From Actinobacteria bacterium OV450 (GTDB lineage: Bacteria > Actinomycetota > Actinomycetes > Streptomycetales > Streptomycetaceae): 64,000 bases of DNA. The position numbers and the translations under genes were made by a program. Of this stretch, positions 37,794 to 47,053 are shown piece after piece. How positions within the stretch are numbered: the stretch's first letter is position 1; each line of letters starts with the position of its first letter. Below the pieces are notes generated by a model. It did not search any database. It had not been told where the DNA came from and saw nothing but the letters and a program-made list of their open reading frames with translations. Where the stretch lies: positions 48,062-112,061 of the forward strand of contig LJCW01000011.1 in the NCBI GenBank assembly GCA_001298555.1. Reading direction: 5' to 3'.

Positions 37794-37961
37794 GGGGTTC
37801 CCGCACCGGTGCGGAGGGGGCAGGATGAGCAGGTTGAAGGCACTCAGTGCCGTCAAAAGGACCAAAGGCCGACCCCGAGTGCACTCTCCTGCGCCAAATG
37901 GGGGAAGGTAGAGGCAGTCAGGGCACCTCGAAGAAGAGGCACTACGTCGGTGAGGGATGAC

Positions 37962-39251
37962 GTGAGCGACAACTCTGTAGTACTCCGGTACGCGGACGGT
38001 GAATACACCTACCCGGTGGTCGAAAGCACCGTCGGTGACCAGGGCTTCGACATCTCGAAGCTGAGGGCCCAGACCGGGCTCGTCACCTTGGACAGCGGCT
38101 ACGGCAACACCGCCGCCTACAAGTCCGCGATCACCTACCTCGACGGTGAGCAGGGCATCCTGCGCTACCGCGGTTACCCGATCGAGCAGCTGGCCGAGCG
38201 TTCGACCTTCATCGAGGTCGCGTACCTGCTGATCAACGGTGAGCTGCCGACCGTCGACCAGCTCGCGTCGTTCCGCAACGAGATCACCCAGCACACGCTG
38301 CTGCACGAGGACGTCAAGCGGTTCTACGACGGCTTCCCGCGCGACGCGCACCCGATGGCGATGCTGTCCTCCGTGGTCAGCGCGCTGTCCACGTTCTACC
38401 AGGACAGCCACAACCCGTTCGACGAGAAGCAGCGCCACCTCTCGACGATCCGCCTGCTGGCCAAGCTCCCGACCATCGCGGCGTACGCGTACAAGAAGTC
38501 GGTCGGCCACCCGGTGGTCTACCCGCGCAACGACCTCGGCTACGTCGAGAACTTCCTGCGCATGACCTTCTCCGTGCCGGCCCAGGAGTACGACCTGGAC
38601 CCGGTCGTGGTCTCGGCGCTCGACAAGCTGCTGATCCTGCACGCGGACCACGAGCAGAACTGCTCGACCTCCACCGTCCGCCTGGTCGGCTCCTCGCAGG
38701 CGAACATGTTCGCCTCGATCTCCGCCGGCATCTCGGCCCTGTGGGGCCCGCTGCACGGTGGCGCCAACCAGTCCGTTCTGGAGATGCTGGAAGGCATCAA
38801 GAACGACGGCGGCGACGTCGACGCCTTCATCCGCAAGGTGAAGAACAAGGAAGACGGCGTCCGCCTCATGGGCTTCGGGCACCGCGTCTACAAGAGCTTC
38901 GACCCGCGCGCCACGATCATCAAGGCGGCGGCGCACGACGTCCTCTCGGCGCTCGGCAAGAGCGACGAGCTGCTCGACATCGCGCTCAAGCTGGAAGAGC
39001 ACGCGCTGGCCGACGAGTACTTCGTCTCGCGCAACCTCTACCCGAACGTGGACTTCTACACCGGCCTGATCTACCGGGCCATGGGCTTCCCGACCGAGAT
39101 GTTCACCGTGCTCTTCGCGCTCGGCCGCCTTCCCGGCTGGATCGCCCAGTGGCACGAGATGATCAAGGAGCCGGGTTCCCGCATCGGCCGTCCGCGTCAG
39201 ATCTACACCGGCGAGGTCCTGCGCGACTTCGTCCCGGTCGAGGCCCGCTGA
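37962..39251 (+). CDS. citA: Citrate synthase (type II)
   Basis: A 429-residue hexameric-type citrate synthase condensing acetyl-CoA with oxaloacetate to start the TCA cycle. The catalytic histidines are in ILHADHEQNCST and LWGPLHGGANQ, the MGFGHRVYK loop binds substrate, and the Asp in NVDFYTGLIYRAMG completes the active site. GTG 37962 follows GAGGG nine bases upstream and gives the normal length; longer in-frame extensions lack support. The 182-bp leader and the palindrome at 37778 may carry regulation. The recD2-citA order matches what I remember of S. coelicolor, where citA loss affects development. Confidence 0.94.
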   Translation: MSDNSVVLRYADGEYTYPVVESTVGDQGFDISKLRAQTGLVTLDSGYGNTAAYKSAITYLDGEQGILRYRGYPIEQLAERSTFIEVAYLLINGELPTVDQLASFRNEITQHTLLHEDVKRFYDGFPRDAHPMAMLSSVVSALSTFYQDSHNPFDEKQRHLSTIRLLAKLPTIAAYAYKKSVGHPVVYPRNDLGYVENFLRMTFSVPAQEYDLDPVVVSALDKLLILHADHEQNCSTSTVRLVGSSQANMFASISAGISALWGPLHGGANQSVLEMLEGIKNDGGDVDAFIRKVKNKEDGVRLMGFGHRVYKSFDPRATIIKAAAHDVLSALGKSDELLDIALKLEEHALADEYFVSRNLYPNVDFYTGLIYRAMGFPTEMFTVLFALGRLPGWIAQWHEMIKEPGSRIGRPRQIYTGEVLRDFVPVEAR

Positions 39252-39311
39252 CCCGTGTCTCACCCGGAGGCCCGCTGACCCGAGGCTCCGTCCGAGACCC
39301 GCAGGCAAGCG

Positions 39312-39360
39312 AAAGCGCCCCGCCGTCGATCCCCCCACGGGTCGACGGTCGGGGCGCTTT
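39312..39360. terminator. Terminator after citA
   Basis: Arms 39312-39329 and 39342-39360 pair over 18 bp with a single bulge, flanked by AAAG and CTTT runs. It lies 60 bp after the citA stop. The symmetrical A/T flanks make it usable in both directions. Confidence 0.85.
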
Positions 39361-39671
39361 CCTTTCCCCGGAACGGATTCCCCCCACGGGACCCGAGCCG
39401 GGGCGTCGGCGAGGGGCGCACGCGGAGCGCGCCCCATATGGGTGTCTGCCGGGACCCGTACGGGTCGGGAGGGCCGCTCAAGGCACCCCGTTGAGCACGT
39501 GTCCCGGCCGGCTGATGCCCCGGACGTCCCCCAAGACCTCCGTGAACGTCCCCCAAGACGTTCCTGGCATCGCCCCATTAGACCCACTGCAGTGCCGGAT
39601 GGTTACGTTGCAATCACTGTGATCTGCGTCTCCCGTGAAGGAAGTGTGCGCAGGGTGGGGAGAAGATCGCC
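39361..39671. other. Intergenic region between citA and copA
   Basis: I see no credible gene in these 311 bases. Two copies of ACGTCCCCCAAGAC occur at 39523-39536 and 39546-39559. The remainder is ordinary GC-rich spacer between convergent genes. Confidence 0.6.
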
Positions 39672-41948
39672 CTAGCGGAAGGATCGCAACCGGAGGCTGT
39701 TGCTCACCACGAAAACGGAGGAGAACGCCATCGCGGCCCCCGCAATCATCGGGTTGAGCAGGCCCGCGGCTGCGAGCGGCAGGGCCGCCACGTTGTAGCC
39801 GAAGGCCCAGAAGAGGTTGCCCTTGATGGTGCCCAGGGTCCGGCGGGAGAGCCGGATCGCGTCCGCCGCGACCCGCAGGTCCCCCCGTACGAGGGTCAGG
39901 TCGCCCGCCTCGATCGCGGCGTCGGTACCGGTGCCCATGGCCAGGCCCAGGTCGGCCTGGGCCAGTGCGGCCGCGTCGTTGACGCCGTCGCCCACCATGG
40001 CGACCGTACGCCCCTGCGCCTGGAGCCGGCGTACCACGTCCACCTTGTCCTGCGGGAGCACCTCGGCGATCACCTCGTCGATGCCCACCTCGCGGGCCAC
40101 CGTCTCGGCCACGGCCCTGTTGTCGCCGGTCAGCAGGACCGGGGTCAGGCCCAGCGCGCGCAGCCGCGACACCGCCTCGGCGCTGGTCTCCTTGACCGCG
40201 TCGGCCACGGTCAGGACCCCGCGGGCGGCCCCGTCCCAGGCCACCAGGACGGCGGTGGAGCCCAGCGCCTCGGCCGCGGCCTTGGCCTCGGCCAGGGCGG
40301 CCGGCAGTTCGATCGACCGGTCGGCCAGCAGCCGCTCGCGGCCCACCAGGACGGCGTGGCCGTCGACCACCCCCCGGACGCCGAGCCCGGCGAGGGCCTC
40401 GAAGGACTCCGGGACCGGCAGGGCCCCGGCCCTCTCCACCGCGCCGGTGGCGATGGCACGGGCGACCGGGTGCTCGGAGGCGTGCTCCAGCGAGCCCGCG
40501 AGGCGGAGGAGCTCCACCTCGTCCACACCGGCGGCGGGGTGCACGCCGGACAGGGTCATCCGGCCGGTGGTGACCGTGCCGGTCTTGTCGAGTACGACGG
40601 TGTCGACGCGACGGGTGGACTCCAGCACCTCCGGCCCCTTGATCAGGATGCCGAGCTGCGCGCCCCGCCCGGTGCCGACCATCAGTGCCGTCGGCGTGGC
40701 CAGGCCCAGGGCGCACGGGCAGGCGATGATCAGGACGGCCACGGCGGCGGTGAAGGCGGCGGTGGCGTCGTCGGTGATCAGCAGCCAGCTGACCCAGGTG
40801 CCGAGCGCCAGCAGCAGCACGACCGGCACGAAGACCCCGGAGATCCGGTCGGCCAGGCGCTGCACCTCGGCCTTGCCGTTCTGCGCCTCCTCCACGAGCC
40901 GGGCCATCCGGGCGAGCTGGGTGTCGGCGCCGATCCGGCCGGCCTCGACGACGAGGCGGCCGGAGGTGTTGACGGTGGCGCCGGTGACGGAGTCGCCCAC
41001 GGCGACCTCGACCGGGACGGACTCCCCGGTCAGCATCGAGGCGTCCACTGCGGACGCGCCTTCGACGACCGTGCCGTCGGTGGCGATCTTCTCGCCGGGG
41101 CGGACGACGAACCGGTCGCCGACGGTGAGCTGCGCCACCGGGATCCGTACCTCACCGCCGCCGCGCAGGACGGCCACGTCCTTGGAGCCCAGCTCCAGCA
41201 GGGCCTTCAGGGCGGCGCCCGCCTTCCGCTTGGAGCGGGCCTCCAGGTAGCGGCCGAGCAGGATGAAGGCGACGACGCCGGCGGCGACCTCCAGGTAGAT
41301 CGTGGAGGAGCCGTCCGTGCGCGAGACGGCGAAGTCGAAGCCGTGGCGCATGCCGGGCATGCCGGCGTGGCCGAAGAACAGGGCCCACAGCGACCAGACG
41401 AAGGCGGCGAGCGTGCCGACCGAGACCAGGGTGTCCATGGTGGCCGCGCCGTGCCGGGCGTTCGTCCAGGCGGCCCGGTGGAAGGGGAGGGCGCCCCAGA
41501 CGACCACGGGGGCGGCCAGGGTCAGCGAGAGCCACTGCCAGTTGTCGAACTGGAGGGCCGGGACCATGGAGAGCAGGACCACGGGGAGGGCCAGGGCGGC
41601 GGAGACCAGCAGCCGCTCGCGCAGCGCGGCCAGTTCGGGGTCGCGCGCGGGCCGGGCGGCCGCGGGCGCCTCCGCCTCGGGCTCCGGGGCCGGCGGCGGA
41701 GGCTCCTCGGCGGTGTAGCCGGTCCTGACGACCGTCGCGATCAGATCGGCGACCTCGACGCCGCCGCCGTACGAGACGCGGGCCTTCTCGGTGGCGTAGT
41801 TCACCGTGGCGGTGACCCCGTCCATCCGGTTCAGCTTCTTCTCGATGCGGGCGGCGCAGGAGGCGCAGGTCATCCCGCCGATGCTCAGCTCGACCTCGGC
41901 GGCGGGCGCCGTCGCTATGGGCCCGTCGTGCACTGTGCTGCTGCTCAT
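39672..41948 (-). CDS. copA: Copper-exporting P1B-type ATPase
   Basis: A 758-residue heavy-metal ATPase. One N-terminal metal-binding domain has GMTCASC (25-31). The transmembrane CPC motif is in [20 protein letters not shown], the phosphorylation site is DKTGTVT, and the nucleotide domain has [15 protein letters not shown] and [16 protein letters not shown]. The TGES loop is present (MLTGESVP). CPC together with conserved residues in the last helices points to Cu(I) export. It is preceded by copZ on the same strand 100 bp upstream, and both are probably induced by copper through the CsoR-type operator at 42365. Confidence 0.93.
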   Translation of the reverse strand: MSSSTVHDGPIATAPAAEVELSIGGMTCASCAARIEKKLNRMDGVTATVNYATEKARVSYGGGVEVADLIATVVRTGYTAEEPPPPAPEPEAEAPAAARPARDPELAALRERLLVSAALALPVVLLSMVPALQFDNWQWLSLTLAAPVVVWGALPFHRAAWTNARHGAATMDTLVSVGTLAAFVWSLWALFFGHAGMPGMRHGFDFAVSRTDGSSTIYLEVAAGVVAFILLGRYLEARSKRKAGAALKALLELGSKDVAVLRGGGEVRIPVAQLTVGDRFVVRPGEKIATDGTVVEGASAVDASMLTGESVPVEVAVGDSVTGATVNTSGRLVVEAGRIGADTQLARMARLVEEAQNGKAEVQRLADRISGVFVPVVLLLALGTWVSWLLITDDATAAFTAAVAVLIIACPCALGLATPTALMVGTGRGAQLGILIKGPEVLESTRRVDTVVLDKTGTVTTGRMTLSGVHPAAGVDEVELLRLAGSLEHASEHPVARAIATGAVERAGALPVPESFEALAGLGVRGVVDGHAVLVGRERLLADRSIELPAALAEAKAAAEALGSTAVLVAWDGAARGVLTVADAVKETSAEAVSRLRALGLTPVLLTGDNRAVAETVAREVGIDEVIAEVLPQDKVDVVRRLQAQGRTVAMVGDGVNDAAALAQADLGLAMGTGTDAAIEAGDLTLVRGDLRVAADAIRLSRRTLGTIKGNLFWAFGYNVAALPLAAAGLLNPMIAGAAMAFSSVFVVSNSLRLRSFR

Positions 41949-42048
41949 GTCCGGCTCCAGGGGGAGGGCCGGGCCGTACGGAACCAGTATGAGCTGGCCG
42001 GCACGGCCCGGCGGGGTACTGCGGAGGAGGGGCGGGGCGGTGGGCCGT

Positions 42049-42285
42049 TCAGCCGGCCAGGCCGGCGAACTCGTACCCGGCCTCGTCGACGGCGGCGCGG
42101 ACGTCGTCGACGGCGAGCGGGGCGGCGGAGACCACGGTGACCTCGCCGGTCGCGGCGACGGCCTTGACCGAGCTCACGCCCGGGAGGGCGGAGATCTCGG
42201 TGGTCACCGCGCCCTCGCAGTGGCCGCAGGTCATGCCGGTCACGCGGTAGACGGTGGTGGTCTGGGTGTCCGTCTCGGCGGTCAT
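42049..42285 (-). CDS. copZ: Copper chaperone (CopZ, heavy-metal-associated domain)
   Basis: A 78-residue single HMA domain with the ferredoxin-like beta-alpha-beta pattern and the Cu-binding motif GMTCGHC (residues 17-23). It would hand Cu(I) to CopA in the cytoplasm. The ATG at 42285 has AGAGGAG upstream. It is first in the copZ-copA unit, with the operator 80 bp upstream. Confidence 0.9.
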   Translation of the reverse strand: MTAETDTQTTTVYRVTGMTCGHCEGAVTTEISALPGVSSVKAVAATGEVTVVSAAPLAVDDVRAAVDEAGYEFAGLAG

Positions 42286-42364
42286 GTCGTTCTCCTCTTC
42301 GAGGGCGTATCCGGTCGCCGGGGGCGACGGTGTGACTCCACCGTCCTCCCGACACTCCGAGACT

Positions 42365-42381
42365 ATACCCCTAGGGGGTAT
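42365..42381. promoter_or_regulatory. CsoR-type copper operator
   Basis: ATACCCC-TAG-GGGGTAT is a perfect 7-3-7 inverted repeat, matching the GC-tract-flanked TATA-like sites recognised by CsoR repressors in actinomycetes. It lies upstream of copZ. No csoR gene is in the window, so the regulator must act in trans. Confidence 0.85.
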
Positions 42382-42506
42382 CAATGCGAGTGTGTGCCGC
42401 CCCTTCCGGACGCTCGGGCCGGTCCGGCCGGAGCGCCCCGACGGTCCCGGCGGGGCTCGCCGACGGGCCCGGCCGTCCGGATCTGACCGGGGCCCCGGGG
42501 GTGCGA

Positions 42507-43175
42507 TCAGTGGGGGTGGGGCGCGGTGATCATGGGCTCCAGGTAGCGCAGCAGGACGGTCTTCGCCTCGGCGATGTACGCGGCGCGCTCGGCGCCCTCG
42601 CTCGCCAGGATCAGGTCGAGCGATGACTTGAAGATGGCCAGGATCATGTTGGAGGTGCGGGTGATCTCCTCGGGCGTACCGTCCGGGCAGAACGTGCGCA
42701 GGACGCCCTCGACGCGGGTCAGCAGCCCGGCGTGCAGCTCCTCGTGCTCCTGGGCGATGCCGGGGATGCCGGTGCCGTGCATGAGCGCCCAGAAGGCCGG
42801 GTTCTCGCAGTTGAAGGCGATGACCGGGTCCAGGACCGCGTCGAGCAGCTCGGGCAGGGGCTTCTCCAGGTTCTCCGGGAGGAAGGCCTGCCCGTGCATC
42901 TCGTGGGCGCGCCGCAGCAGCTGGCCGCCCAGCTCGATGGCGATGGCCTCCTTGTTCGGGAAGAACTGGTAGAGCGTGCCCGGCGAGACCTCGGCCTCGC
43001 GGGCGATGGCGTTGGTGCTGGCCGCGGCGTAGCCGGTGCGGCAGAACACGCTGGCGGCGGCCGCCAGGAGCTGGGCGATCCGGCGCTCCCCGCGGGCCTG
43101 GCGGCGCGGGGCGGCGGTCTTTTTGGTGGCCTTTGGGGCCTTGGTGGCGCTTTCGGCCTGGGACCTCTCCGGCAT
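42507..43175 (-). CDS. TetR-family regulator
   Basis: A 222-residue TetR protein. A basic Lys/Ala-rich leader of about 25 residues precedes the HTH (RIAQLLAAAASVFCRTGYAAASTNAIAREAEVSPGTLYQFFPNKEAI). The C-terminal domain is helical. The ATG at 43175 (MPERSQ) has AAGGGAC upstream; in-frame codons further upstream lie in the operator region. It is divergent from an MMPL transporter across 131 bp with two inverted repeats and is almost certainly the repressor of that transporter. Confidence 0.87.
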   Translation of the reverse strand: MPERSQAESATKAPKATKKTAAPRRQARGERRIAQLLAAAASVFCRTGYAAASTNAIAREAEVSPGTLYQFFPNKEAIAIELGGQLLRRAHEMHGQAFLPENLEKPLPELLDAVLDPVIAFNCENPAFWALMHGTGIPGIAQEHEELHAGLLTRVEGVLRTFCPDGTPEEITRTSNMILAIFKSSLDLILASEGAERAAYIAEAKTVLLRYLEPMITAPHPH

Positions 43176-43207
43176 GTTCCGTCCCTTGCTTCCCGTGGGT
43201 GATTGAC

Positions 43208-43260
43208 AAACGCGAGAGGGCGCTCGCATTCTTGGAAAACGCGAGCGACTGCTCGTGTTT
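43208..43260. promoter_or_regulatory. Two related inverted repeats, TetR operators
   Basis: Site 1 (43208-43230) and site 2 (43237-43260) both begin AAACGCGAG; site 2 is AAACGCGAGC...GCTCGTGTTT with one mismatch, and site 1 has GCGAG...CTCGC arms. Their starts are 29 bp apart and cover the divergent promoter between the TetR gene and the MMPL gene. Confidence 0.8.
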
Positions 43261-43306
43261 GCCAGTTTAAAGTCGCTGGCAATCACGGTGAAGGGGACAC
43301 CGAGTC

Positions 43307-45610
43307 ATGTCCGAAGTCAAAAAACCGCCGTCGTCAGGGGAGAGCGGACGGTGGACCCGGATCGTCACGGCCCGGCCGCGGCTGTCGCTGCTGCTCGCCC
43401 TCGTGGTCACGGCACTGGCCGTCCTCGCGGGCGGCGGCGTCGCCGATCGGATGGGCAGCGGCGGCTGGGAGGACCCGGACGCCCGGTCCACCTACGCCGC
43501 CAAGGTCCTGGAGCGCGAGTTCCCGGGCTCCCAGCCCAACCTGCTCCTGCTGGTGGACGCCGGTGACGGCGCCGGAGCGGGCGTGGACGATCCCGCCGTC
43601 GCCGCCGAGGCCGAGCGGCTGACCGTGCGACTCGCCTCCGAGCAGGGAGTGGCGGGGGTCGGCTCCTACTGGCGCACCCACCTGCCCGCGCTGCGCTCCG
43701 AGGACGGCAGCCAGGCCCTGATCGCCGCCCGGGTCCTCGGTGACGAGAAGACCCGCGCCGCGGTGCTGGAGCGCATCGCCCCGCACTACCGGGGCGAGCA
43801 CGGGCCCGTACGCGTCTCCCTCGGGGGGCCGGTCGCCGTCCAGCGCGAGGTGACCACCACCATCCAGGAAGACCTGCTGCGCGCCGAGGTCATCGCCCTG
43901 CCCGTGACCCTCGTCCTGCTCGTCCTCGTCTTCGGCAGCGCCGTCGCCGCACTGCTGCCGCTGGGCGTGGGCATCGTCGCCATCCTCGGCACCAATGCCG
44001 TGCTGCGCGGCCTCACCGAGTTCACCGACGTCTCCGTCTTCGCCCAGAACCTGACCACCGCACTCGGCCTCGGGCTGGCCATCGACTACGCCCTGTTCAT
44101 CGTGCGGAGGTTCCGCGAGGAGCTCGCCGCCGGGCGGGATCCGGCGGCGGCCGTCGGAGCCACCCTGCGCACTGCCGGGCGTACGGTGCTGTTCTCGGCG
44201 CTGACCGTGGCCGTCTCGCTCTCGGCGATGCTCTTCTTCCCGATGTACTTCCTGCGCTCCTTCGCCTACGCCGGGGTCGCGGTCGTCCTGCTCGCGGCGG
44301 CCGCCGCGCTCGTCCTGCTGCCGGCCGCGCTGGTGCTGCTCGGCGAGCGGGTCAACTCCCTGGACCTGCGGAGGCTGTGGGCGCGCAGCCGCAACCGCGA
44401 CCGGGCCGGCGCGGCCGACGAGCTGCCGGCGGGCGGGACACCGGCCGCCGGGGACGGTCGGGGCTGGGCGCGGGCGACGGCGCTGGTGATGCGCCGGGCC
44501 CCGGTCTTCGCCCTCGCCACCACGGCCGGGCTGCTGCTCCTCGGACTGCCCTTCCTCGGGGTGAAGTTCGGCACCGTGGACGACCGCCAGCTGCCGGCCA
44601 CCGCCGGCTCCCACATCGTCCAGCAGCAGATCCGCGACGGCTTCCCGGGCAGCCCGGGCGCCGGGCTGACCGTGCTGGCCGAAGGCGCCTCCGGCCCCGC
44701 CGAACTCGCCGCCTACCGGGACCGGCTGGCCGCCCTGCCCGGGGTGCGGGTGAACGGGCCGGTGACCTCCGGGCCGGGGTCGGGGACCGCGTACATCTCG
44801 GTGGTCACCGACGGCGAGCCGGCCGGAGAGCGGGCCCAGGAACTCGTCGGCGAGGTGCGCGGGGTCGAAGCCCCCTTCGAGACCTCGGTGACCGGCCAGG
44901 CGGCGGTCCTCGTCGATGCCCAGAAGGCGATAGCCGGGAAACTCCCGGCCGCTCTGGCCCTGGTGGTCCTGGCCACGCTGCTGCTGGTCTTCCTGCTCAC
45001 CGGGAGCGTGCTGATACCCGTCCAGGCGGTCCTTCTCAACGCGCTCAGCCTGACGGCGATGTTCGGGGCGGTCGTCTGGGTCTTCCAGGACGGACACCTT
45101 TCCGGACTGCTCTCCTTCACCTCCACCGGGGACATCGAGACCAACCTGCCCGTGCTGATGTTCTGCATCGCCTTCGGACTCTCCATGGACTACGGGGTGT
45201 TCCTCATATCCCGCATCAAGGAGGAGTACGAGCGGACCGGGGACCACGAGGGGGCGGTGCGCACCGGACTGGTCCGCACGGGCGGGCTGATCACCGCGGC
45301 CGCCGTGATCCTGGCGGTGGTGATGGTCGCCATCGGCAGCTCCCGGGTGACCAACACCAAGATGCTGGGGCTCGGGATCGCGCTGGCCGTCCTGATGGAC
45401 GCGCTGGTCGTACGGAGTCTGCTGGTACCGGCGGTCATGAAGCTGACCGGGAGGGCCACCTGGTGGGCGCCGGCCCCGCTGCGGAGGCTGCACGAACGGT
45501 TCGGACTGAGCGAGGGCGAGTCCGCGCCGTTCCCCGCGGCGCAGCCGCCGGGTGCTGGAACCCCGGAGCCGGAGCCGGAGCCGGACCGGATACCGGCGGG
45601 CAGCCGCTAG
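43307..45610 (+). CDS. MMPL/RND-family membrane transporter
   Basis: A 767-residue MMPL protein with about 12 membrane helices in two halves, each with a large external loop after the first helix (RMGSGGWEDPDARSTYAAKVLEREFPG in the first). The typical motifs are GLGLAIDYALFIVRRFREEL and FGLSMDYGVFLISRIKEEYER, which carry the Asp-Tyr pairs used for proton coupling. It would export a lipid or drug-like hydrophobic molecule. The C-terminal tail is Pro/Glu-rich. ATG 43307 begins the coding region. It is divergent from its likely TetR repressor. Confidence 0.88.
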   Translation: MSEVKKPPSSGESGRWTRIVTARPRLSLLLALVVTALAVLAGGGVADRMGSGGWEDPDARSTYAAKVLEREFPGSQPNLLLLVDAGDGAGAGVDDPAVAAEAERLTVRLASEQGVAGVGSYWRTHLPALRSEDGSQALIAARVLGDEKTRAAVLERIAPHYRGEHGPVRVSLGGPVAVQREVTTTIQEDLLRAEVIALPVTLVLLVLVFGSAVAALLPLGVGIVAILGTNAVLRGLTEFTDVSVFAQNLTTALGLGLAIDYALFIVRRFREELAAGRDPAAAVGATLRTAGRTVLFSALTVAVSLSAMLFFPMYFLRSFAYAGVAVVLLAAAAALVLLPAALVLLGERVNSLDLRRLWARSRNRDRAGAADELPAGGTPAAGDGRGWARATALVMRRAPVFALATTAGLLLLGLPFLGVKFGTVDDRQLPATAGSHIVQQQIRDGFPGSPGAGLTVLAEGASGPAELAAYRDRLAALPGVRVNGPVTSGPGSGTAYISVVTDGEPAGERAQELVGEVRGVEAPFETSVTGQAAVLVDAQKAIAGKLPAALALVVLATLLLVFLLTGSVLIPVQAVLLNALSLTAMFGAVVWVFQDGHLSGLLSFTSTGDIETNLPVLMFCIAFGLSMDYGVFLISRIKEEYERTGDHEGAVRTGLVRTGGLITAAAVILAVVMVAIGSSRVTNTKMLGLGIALAVLMDALVVRSLLVPAVMKLTGRATWWAPAPLRRLHERFGLSEGESAPFPAAQPPGAGTPEPEPEPDRIPAGSR

Positions 45611-45695
45611 CGGCCGCCGCGCCCGGCCGTTTCCTCGACTTTCGGACGGACCGTAATGTTCTGGCCATTGATGTTGGTCGGAGGGGAGCGGATCC

Positions 45696-46373
45696 ATGCA
45701 ACGCAGGCCCGGGCGCAGAAGGGGCATCTGGGCGATCGTCCTGCTGGTGCTGGGAGTCGTACTGATCGGCGGGTCGGTCGCGGTCATGGTGAGCCGGTAC
45801 ACCGGGGCCCGTGAGTTCAGCGACAACATGCAGCCCACGATCGTCCGCGGGGAGGCCGTCGTCCTGGACAAGGATCCGCACCAGGTCCGGCGCGGCGACG
45901 TGGTGCTGTACGACCCCCGCGAGTGGGGGCTGCAGGGCCCGTTCCTCGGACGTGCGGTGGCGGTGGGCGGCGACCGCATCTCCTACGCGCGGGGGGAGGA
46001 ATCCCTGAAGCTCAACGGGCAGCCGCTCGTCGAGCCCTATGTGAAGGACGCCCCGGGGGACGGGGGAGTGCCCTTCGACGTCGTCGTGCCGCAGGGCCGG
46101 ATCTTCATCCTGGGCGACAACCGGGGCAACTCCGCGGACTCCCGCTTCCACCCGGGCCGTGACCAGGGCACGCTGCCGGTCTCGGCCGTCACCGGGGTCG
46201 AAGCGGACCAGAAGAGCCCGCTGGTCATGGGGATCGGCCTGGCGGTGTTCGCCGGGCTGTGCCTCCTGCCCGTGGGGATCGGGCTGGGGATCGCCGCACT
46301 GGTCGCGCGGCGGCGCAGGCCCGTACCACCGACCGGGCCCGTCTGGGGCGCCGTCCACGTCGAGCACCCGTAG
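45696..46373 (+). CDS. Signal peptidase I-like protein without the Ser/Lys dyad (probable pseudoenzyme)
   Basis: A 225-residue S26-type protein with a hydrophobic helix at 11-33 and a second at about 178-205. The conserved boxes are recognisable but altered. The nucleophile box reads SDNMQPT, so Asn44 (codon AAC at 45825) replaces the catalytic Ser. The lysine box reads LGRAVAVGGD, with Gly85 in place of the general-base Lys. The last box GDNRGNSADSR (140-150) is intact. It therefore cannot use the normal dyad and may be a regulatory or chaperone-like homologue. The start at 45696 follows GGAGGGG. It lies 86 bp after the MMPL gene and convergent with a small HTH gene. Confidence 0.82.
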   Translation: MQRRPGRRRGIWAIVLLVLGVVLIGGSVAVMVSRYTGAREFSDNMQPTIVRGEAVVLDKDPHQVRRGDVVLYDPREWGLQGPFLGRAVAVGGDRISYARGEESLKLNGQPLVEPYVKDAPGDGGVPFDVVVPQGRIFILGDNRGNSADSRFHPGRDQGTLPVSAVTGVEADQKSPLVMGIGLAVFAGLCLLPVGIGLGIAALVARRRRPVPPTGPVWGAVHVEHP

Positions 46374-46409
46374 CCGACGCGCGGCGCACGGGGGCACGGG
46401 CGCGCCCCG

Positions 46410-46443
46410 GAGGGCCCCGCGGGCAGCAGCCCGCCGGGCCCTC
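46410..46443. terminator. Bidirectional hairpin terminator
   Basis: A 15-bp stem with one mismatch (46410-46424 with 46429-46443) and an AGCA loop lies between the converging signal-peptidase-like gene and the small HTH gene. Confidence 0.75.
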
Positions 46444-46452
46444 GGACGCGGA

Positions 46453-46653
46453 TCAGTCCTCGCGGCGGCCCCGGTTGCCGGGGCGGCGGGCCACCCAGGT
46501 GCGGATCGTGTCGGCGTACCAGTACGGCTTGCCGCCCTCCACATGGTCGGGGGCGGGGAGCAGTCCGTGCTTGCGGTACGAGCGCACCGTGTCCGGCTGG
46601 ACCCGGATGTGGGCGGCGATCTCCCTGTACGACCACAGCTGTCGGTCGCTCAT
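46453..46653 (-). CDS. Small MerR/excisionase-type helix-turn-helix protein
   Basis: A 66-residue protein that is essentially one winged HTH: QLWSYREIAAHIRVQPDTVRSYRKHGLLPAPDHVEGGKPYWYADTIRTW. This is the AlpA/MerR N-terminal pattern with the wing residues GGKPYW. It has no effector domain. ATG 46653 is chosen over GTG 46662 because AGGAGG lies at the right distance and overlaps the GTG. It could be a small transcription factor or a phage-type excisionase relic; no integrase or phage genes are near. Confidence 0.75.
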   Translation of the reverse strand: MSDRQLWSYREIAAHIRVQPDTVRSYRKHGLLPAPDHVEGGKPYWYADTIRTWVARRPGNRGRRED

Positions 46654-46823
46654 CGACGACACCTCCTAGTCCACGGCGCGGGGCCGGCCTGGAGGCCGTC
46701 GGGGGAACCGTCGCGTGGACAAGACGATCACCCCGGGTTGTGCCCGGAGAGCGACGGAGGGTGAAGGCCGGGGAGCGGCTGTTGACCTGCTGTGACGGAA
46801 AACCCGCGCCATGCGGACATACG

Positions 46824-46848
46824 TGACACAAGGGCGACCCTTGTGACA
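46824..46848. promoter_or_regulatory. Palindrome upstream of the small HTH gene
   Basis: TG-A-CACAAGGG and CCCTTGTG-A-CA flank a CGA centre; the eight inner base pairs are perfect and two more pair outside a single mismatch. It lies about 170 bp upstream of the HTH gene and is AT-richer than the surroundings, consistent with an operator. Confidence 0.5.
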
Positions 46849-46903
46849 GCTGCGGCACAACGGTCCCCCTGGACGACGGACGGCCCGGCGGCCCGGTGCT
46901 CCG

Positions 46904-46954
46904 GCGGTCCGGCGGGTCGGGCGGTCCGGCGGGTCGGGCGGTCCGGCGGGCCGG
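46904..46954. repeat. 17-bp tandem repeat, three copies
   Basis: The unit GCGGTCCGGCGGGTCGG occurs at 46904, 46921 and, with one change, at 46938. It runs into a poly-G tract near 46968-46977. Confidence 0.8.
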
Positions 46955-47002
46955 GCGGCCCTGGGCCGGGGGGGGGGCGCGGGCCGGGGCTCGGCGCTTC
47001 AG

Positions 47003-47043
47003 CGGCTCAGGGGTTCACCGGCTCAGGGGTTCACCGGCTCAGG
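47003..47043. repeat. 16-bp tandem repeat, two and a half copies
   Basis: The unit CGGCTCAGGGGTTCAC is found at 47003-47018 and 47019-47034, with a partial third copy. It lies just beyond the iolG stop codon. Confidence 0.75.
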
Positions 47044-47053
47044 CCTTCAGGTT

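Larger units (their letters stand above)
46654..47053. other. 400-base intergenic region with palindrome and G-rich tandem repeats
   Basis: There is no supportable gene here. From left to right it holds the upstream region of the small HTH gene, a palindrome at 46824-46848, three 17-bp tandem repeats with a run of about ten G (46904-46980), and a 16-bp tandem repeat at 47003-47043 just past the iolG stop. Confidence 0.65.

Noticed and set aside
46453..46653. Prophage or integrative element marked by an excisionase
   Set aside because: No integrase, attachment-site pair or phage structural gene is visible on either side.
46904..47043. Possible CRISPR array
   Set aside because: The repeats are short, directly tandem without unique spacers, and no cas genes are in the window.
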